In this document: positions 60,501 to 64,000 of the stretch, piece by piece | Layout: every line of letters starts with the position of its first letter | How positions within the stretch are numbered: the stretch's first letter is position 1 | NCBI GenBank assembly: GCA_002725175.2 | Contig: PBQX02000108.1 | Span: forward strand, 1-64,000 | Source: CACKLF01 sp002725175 | Lineage (GTDB): Bacteria; Pseudomonadota; Alphaproteobacteria; Rhodobacterales; Rhodobacteraceae | Direction: 5' to 3' | DNA: 64,000 nucleotides | Program-made: the position numbers and the translations under genes | Notes under the pieces: generated by a model | Seen by the model: only the letters and a program-made list of their open reading frames with translations | What the model was told of the DNA's origin: nothing | Databases searched by the model: none

Positions 60501-63500
60501 GAAATTTGCACCTAAAGCATTTAATGGTGAATTATCAATATTTGAATAATTAAATGATAAATTATGATTAGATATTGATACACTTGCACCAGACAATCCG
60601 GATAATTCATTCGATTCGTTTTCTCTATGAAGTCTAATACTCATACCGTTTGAATCATCTGTGGGTATATATAATGTTGCTCTAGTGCATGATTTCCCAT
60701 CGTTAATTGAATCACCATTTATAATGTATTGTGAATTAGAATATTCGTCAATATTAAATTCAAAATTTTCTAATTCATTAAATTTAAAATTAATATCTGT
60801 TAATAATGTAAAAAACTGCAATTCTGCGACCAACAATTTATTAAAACCAAAAGATTGTGTAAAGACAATCGCAAAAGTGTCGTAACCATCCGTCTGTTTA
60901 TTAGCATCAATAGTGAAATCTGTTCCTCCAGTATCGGTGTTTCCAGAAACATACTCTCCGATGTAATCTGTTCGAAGTTCATGATGAAGCTCGACCCATC
61001 CCGACGACGCGTTCCAACCGTATACATACCACTCTTTCGGAGATCTGTCATCATTTCCACCGTCTTGCCTTGTGAGTCGATATGATGCCAATCTTTTGGC
61101 GTTTGGCAATTCCAATTTGACCCATTCACCATCGTGTGTTGTTCCGCTTGTCGACGTATCTGTTGCCAAGTTAGCTGAACCAGAATAAGATCCATCTGTT
61201 GCGTAAAGACTATTATTCGTTTGCCAAGCGTCAGTTGATGGTGTTGTAAGAAAGTTAAAGATTTTCCAACTGTCAGTTGGATTACTGGAAGCATTGCAAG
61301 AATAGCCACCAGAGGTTTGTCCTGTCATTGCTGTTTTTGGCTCACGAACAGTAGGAGAAGATAGTCTTGCTACTGGAATATTATTTATTCTAATATCACT
61401 TCCGGTTTTTCTTGTACAAACCAATGCATATTCCAAATAAGGTGTTGAATTTGATATATTAAAAGTAGATGGAGAGGATGTTATAATTGCATTTGTTTCG
61501 GAATGAATTTCTGACCAATTCGTACCATCATTGTTTCCATAAATTTTGAAATCCATTTCAGGAGGTACACATAAAAATTGAATTTGACCTATCCTTGTAT
61601 TGGTTTTATCCGCAGAAATAACTGGCGGAGTATTGCGAGTAATAACGATTGCGAATGATACATATTCTTTAATAGTTGGTGTGTCTAAGTCATACTGATC
61701 TCCAGTATCCCCCGGACTAACATCAACTTGTTCCATTAACAATTCCCAATTACTTCCAGTTGTTTCCCTACCATAAATATTCCAATCTTTCGGCTGACGC
61801 GAACCACCATCGGTTAGACCTTGACTAGTAATTATAACTCCACTTAATCTACGCATATAAGGCATTTCTAATATAAGAAACTCACCATTTGGTATTCCAT
61901 TTGGTGCTGTCCCATTATCCTTTTCTTCTAATATTCTAACCCATGATAAATACGCGCCGTTCATCGTGGAGAGAAAAGAGAAGGTTATTTTACCATCTGA
62001 ATCCGGTTTAATATAACCTACACAGTTTGCAAAATCTTCATCTGTATCGTCTTGACCATAACTGTGACTTTGAATATTTTGTCCAATAACATCTACTGTG
62101 ATATCATATTGCTGGGCGGGAGCGCTATTGTAAGTCCATATAGCATATTTATATGTACTAGTGCTAAGTAAACCATCTACATACATTATGGTAGTAAGCG
62201 CATCCGACGTCTGATGTTTAACACCTCTAGCATAATCAGGGATAAAATTAAGATTTTCTACTGTTAAATATAATCCATTTTCGATTGGAATATGTATAGT
62301 ATCATCTGGGTCACCCTGACTCTCGGGGTTCGCGCCGGCCGAGGGATCTCCCTCCCACCTATAGGTGCCGCTGGCAGGTACGGTGTATGTTCCTGGTACA
62401 TATATTCTTACGAATTCATTGTATAAATTTTTTTCTGACAAATCTACAGTTGTAAAAGAACAAATATGGTTTAAATCAGTAAATTCGTATATTGTTGTAT
62501 TGGTGGTATTATCACTAGTATTAGTATTTATTATCTTTGTAGCAAAATTATTTTCGTCTGTTGTTAACATATAATCGAAAACATTATACCAAGCAGGGCC
62601 ACGCACAAGATGGTAATTGTCATTACCCGTAAATTGGTTTCCATCATACACAACATCAAGATATTTGTCTAATAATTGTGGTTTAAAACCTTGAATTCTA
62701 GATGCGCTGGCGTCGTCGGCGCTTACTGGGGTGCGATTATATACAACAATCCCTTGTAACTCGGTAATATTATAATTTTTATTTAGATCTATGATTAAAC
62801 TATAATCTGTGAAATGATCAATTTCTGAGTGGGCATATTGATATATTGAACCAGCTGGTGATGTCAAACTATCATCATTCGCATATTTCGCATAATTTTT
62901 TACACCATCATATTCAAAAGAAGCATCATCTTGCAAAGATGCTTCTGCGAGATCATCATCCCAATTAAAACTTCTATGTTTGTAACTTATCCAATCTGAC
63001 TTACTCCATAATGCTTCCGAAGCACCATTTGATACTGAAGCAATATTTATATTCCCTAACCATACTTGTACTTGTCTTAAATTACATGGTAGTGTTCCAT
63101 CGCTTTTAATTAACAAATATCTAAAAGTTGTACCCATTTTTGTATCAGAACCTAAATTACAAATTTCCGATTCAGTCATATATGGGCGAGGCAAGTAATG
63201 TCCATTAGTACCATCATAGTTTTCTTCCTTTGTATACCATGTCAGAGATTCAAATGCGTTATAAGCATATTTATCCAGACTCGAGTCTTCACTAGACGCG
63301 AGACATCTGTATCCACTTTCTGAATGTGAACCACCAAAGGTGGTGATTGTTGGCTCTTTATAAATTAATGTATTTGGTATTAGTTCTGCATGTGGTGTTC
63401 GTATTTCAATATTGCGTAAAATTTGTGATTCATCTAATTCCAACTTAATATAATCTCCACTATCTACACCAGATAGTGAAGTTCCTGTATAGGTATCACT

Positions 63501-64000
63501 ATTTTTAGTTGTATAATACGCTAATTCACCAATGTAGGGCGAGTGCCACGCGTTCACCGCCCTATATACAGTTATACGATATATTTTATACAATCCTGGT
63601 GAAGAAATAGCAAACTCAGAATAGGGTGGAATGTTACCATCAATGTCAACTGCGCTAGATACGGGCATACCATTTTCGCCATTTGGGCCGTTAGTCCCCC
63701 CACCGACTGTGCTGAGCCATTCTATTCCATTGTGTTTATAATTTTTAATTTCATGAATAATTGTCCATTCATCAGGAACTTGCGTACCTTGAATTGTCCA
63801 TGTACTCGGTAACGCCTGCCGCCGGTCTATGGCCTGGAGTTGAGTCTGTCCTGCTCTTGCCCACATTCTGTAGTGCGTTATCATCTTTGATTCTGGAAAT
63901 TCAAAATCTACGTAAAAATTACCAGAGTCGTCCCAACCGCCCCCACGATTTTCATCACCAATATAACCATCAAATATTGATGCATTTGCATTTTCTGCAG
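57594..64000 (-). CDS. Giant discoidin (F5/8C)-repeat and LamG adhesin, 5' end beyond right edge
   Basis: The frame is open past the right edge. Upstream of the ATG at 63884 the residues (FDGYIGDENRGGGWDD...DFEFPES) read as part of a discoidin domain, so the true start lies outside. At least 2135 residues are inside the window. Four or more GYxCxASS...W...L.LP...L...RExxx.PKDWxxxG modules are near 63300, 61300, 60200 and 59540, which are F5/8-type-C/galactose-binding-like repeats. A LamG-like domain (about 57900-58470) closes the protein. It probably binds host surface glycans or lipids and is displayed on the virion. No transmembrane anchor is seen in this part. Confidence 0.88.
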   Translation of the reverse strand, partial: AENANASIFDGYIGDENRGGGWDDSGNFYVDFEFPESKMITHYRMWARAGQTQLQAIDRRQALPSTWTIQGTQVPDEWTIIHEIKNYKHNGIEWLSTVGGGTNGPNGENGMPVSSAVDIDGNIPPYSEFAISSPGLYKIYRITVYRAVNAWHSPYIGELAYYTTKNSDTYTGTSLSGVDSGDYIKLELDESQILRNIEIRTPHAELIPNTLIYKEPTITTFGGSHSESGYRCLASSEDSSLDKYAYNAFESLTWYTKEENYDGTNGHYLPRPYMTESEICNLGSDTKMGTTFRYLLIKSDGTLPCNLRQVQVWLGNINIASVSNGASEALWSKSDWISYKHRSFNWDDDLAEASLQDDASFEYDGVKNYAKYANDDSLTSPAGSIYQYAHSEIDHFTDYSLIIDLNKNYNITELQGIVVYNRTPVSADDASASRIQGFKPQLLDKYLDVVYDGNQFTGNDNYHLVRGPAWYNVFDYMLTTDENNFATKIINTNTSDNTTNTTIYEFTDLNHICSFTTVDLSEKNLYNEFVRIYVPGTYTVPASGTYRWEGDPSAGANPESQGDPDDTIHIPIENGLYLTVENLNFIPDYARGVKHQTSDALTTIMYVDGLLSTSTYKYAIWTYNSAPAQQYDITVDVIGQNIQSHSYGQDDTDEDFANCVGYIKPDSDGKITFSFLSTMNGAYLSWVRILEEKDNGTAPNGIPNGEFLILEMPYMRRLSGVIITSQGLTDGGSRQPKDWNIYGRETTGSNWELLMEQVDVSPGDTGDQYDLDTPTIKEYVSFAIVITRNTPPVISADKTNTRIGQIQFLCVPPEMDFKIYGNNDGTNWSEIHSETNAIITSSPSTFNISNSTPYLEYALVCTRKTGSDIRINNIPVARLSSPTVREPKTAMTGQTSGGYSCNASSNPTDSWKIFNFLTTPSTDAWQTNNSLYATDGSYSGSANLATDTSTSGTTHDGEWVKLELPNAKRLASYRLTRQDGGNDDRSPKEWYVYGWNASSGWVELHHELRTDYIGEYVSGNTDTGGTDFTIDANKQTDGYDTFAIVFTQSFGFNKLLVAELQFFTLLTDINFKFNELENFEFNIDEYSNSQYIINGDSINDGKSCTRATLYIPTDDSNGMSIRLHRENESNELSGLSGASVSISNHNLSFNYSNIDNSPLNALGANFGSISSIHEGTMAIDFATYDNITNSYIVGSLLEEPRGVGDEFVDTYLCRINENGAYIPYSGKIVNTGLNPDYIASASASNGEVTHSEPTISMNSDDEYESGYSCEASSVYPENDYTYNAFHCFDGIDTTTTNKWVCGTGRYTGTSGIYTTSNPSNLGDNTTGGQTDNGEYVILNMPLAVHCAAVKLHRFSADGSTMTDAPRDWKIYGRETLTGEWDEIYAITEQTTYSETGNTYYLPTLTKAYVSLSLVVIRTNGGTTTALSELEFIGNYPSIPRYITQNELSNIYNNKQLRGSCVLNWPSEANEYPEIALTSDDSYGYVTTASSTHAGRAPWHAFNKNRVGQDYWMCTSTGLYSSGVYQGSSSLGDVSGEWISLELPHYIKLTSVHITARDIEDDGTTVWDNRVNAPKDFKVLASNDGSTWFELLNKTDANINDETNGGGSSFIPHTINDYYKQFALVVSATRGPRCSVAEIKYFGKQRDSGDSAITRMPIIDTIIGKHYYWDSQNYTIIGNNSHNDAADPQIEWTNVDYSFQTSSNIYTGVSFTLSGYSTKRSVGISSADLSSNGFTLNNSDSVDSEAYNDKELYFFHQNDKIAYCGDDADIVSYESQSDYDFIGKKLKIIANAEESKVYFYVDNVLKREFTTTHTGKWYICATIFDESTIVFNSDSIIDFDLNHHIDLSDDFNTSDAGITGNNARTIMATITAYESDVASSHPYKHVNLRPICFYGTGQLAQAGYNVHLRYNGDWSDSDDTAGAGYKLSVQGWSSNPETTSSVVQEGVRTTIAVSYEEIDGSGLAHLFVKDPETGDWSKELVPHTHNGQQAPLDTGSGEGTGFIIGAARHTEALYSKFEGKIHNIKVFNTCINDTETIALAETEEENSCIFKAGGGFVAAFAQLQASQSEKVFWNYSKHGIFEEMLTKNDDYTRESDGGSGSEIVLGQYIGNFSGGNILMGNQSSITIDFIEPGDS

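Noticed and set aside
60800..61309. 169-codon minus-strand frame inside the giant adhesin
   Set aside because: It lies in another frame of a continuous discoidin-repeat gene and has no recognisable motif.

Overview
The window is a segment of a nucleocytoplasmic large DNA virus (giant virus), most plausibly an alga- or protist-infecting member of the mimivirus-related order Imitervirales (Mesomimiviridae-like). The reasons are a double jelly-roll major capsid protein, a eukaryotic-type topoisomerase II, an XRN-type 5'-3' exonuclease, several clamp-loader (RFC) paralogues, a YqaJ recombinase, small virion-type membrane proteins and AT-rich DNA. Genes are packed on both strands with intergenic gaps of tens of bases and there is no sign of introns. 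No interval longer than about 220 bases lacks a gene candidate. I saw no tRNA, rRNA, CRISPR or insertion sequence. Five ambiguous bases (20914, 46034, 46073, 48320, 50611) lie in coding sequence.

Layout. 1-5683: two tandem paralogous surface proteins (the first cut by the left edge), an atypical SDR oxidoreductase and a small secreted protein. 5.7-15.2 kb: SLATT membrane effector, topoisomerase II, MBF1, helicase-nuclease fusion, cold-shock protein, patatin-like lipase and an RFC paralogue. 15.2-23.1 kb: mosaic acidic protein, virion-type KET-repeat protein, second RFC-like protein, U-box/deubiquitinase fusion, AN1 finger and a small membrane protein. 23.1-30.2 kb: major capsid protein, RING finger, a series of membrane proteins and a divergent pair of membrane-anchored LamG-like lectins. 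30.2-35 kb: YqaJ exonuclease, secreted FKBP, DUF5761-like protein, small membrane proteins and an AP2-like/PD-(D/E)xK nuclease. 35-42.7 kb: probable virion proteins, a second cold-shock protein and a 1092-residue protein with a long Pro-Glu-Gln linker. 42.8-51.7 kb: XRN exonuclease, third RFC paralogue, a divergent FAD monooxygenase/phytanoyl-CoA-dioxygenase pair, tail-anchored ELP3, SKP1/BTB-like protein and eIF5A. 51.7-64 kb: two paralogous anchored acidic proteins, secreted proteins, succinate dehydrogenase iron-sulfur subunit, and a giant discoidin/LamG adhesin running past the right edge.

Functional themes. Replication, repair and recombination (TopoII, RFC paralogues, helicase-nuclease, YqaJ); RNA and translation control (XRN, eIF5A, ELP3, cold-shock proteins, MBF1); ubiquitin signalling (U-box+DUB, AN1, RING, SKP1-like); a large set of surface and virion proteins; and metabolic or organelle-directed genes (SDHB, tail-anchored ELP3, FAD monooxygenase, PhyH, SDR). 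The strongest unusual points are the U-box/USP fusion, the tail-anchored ELP3 whose N-terminus may be split at an A10 tract, the divergent FAD/PhyH cassette, viral SDHB next to a one-span membrane protein, and the SLATT effector. Family names were assigned by recognising motifs by eye; no database search was run.
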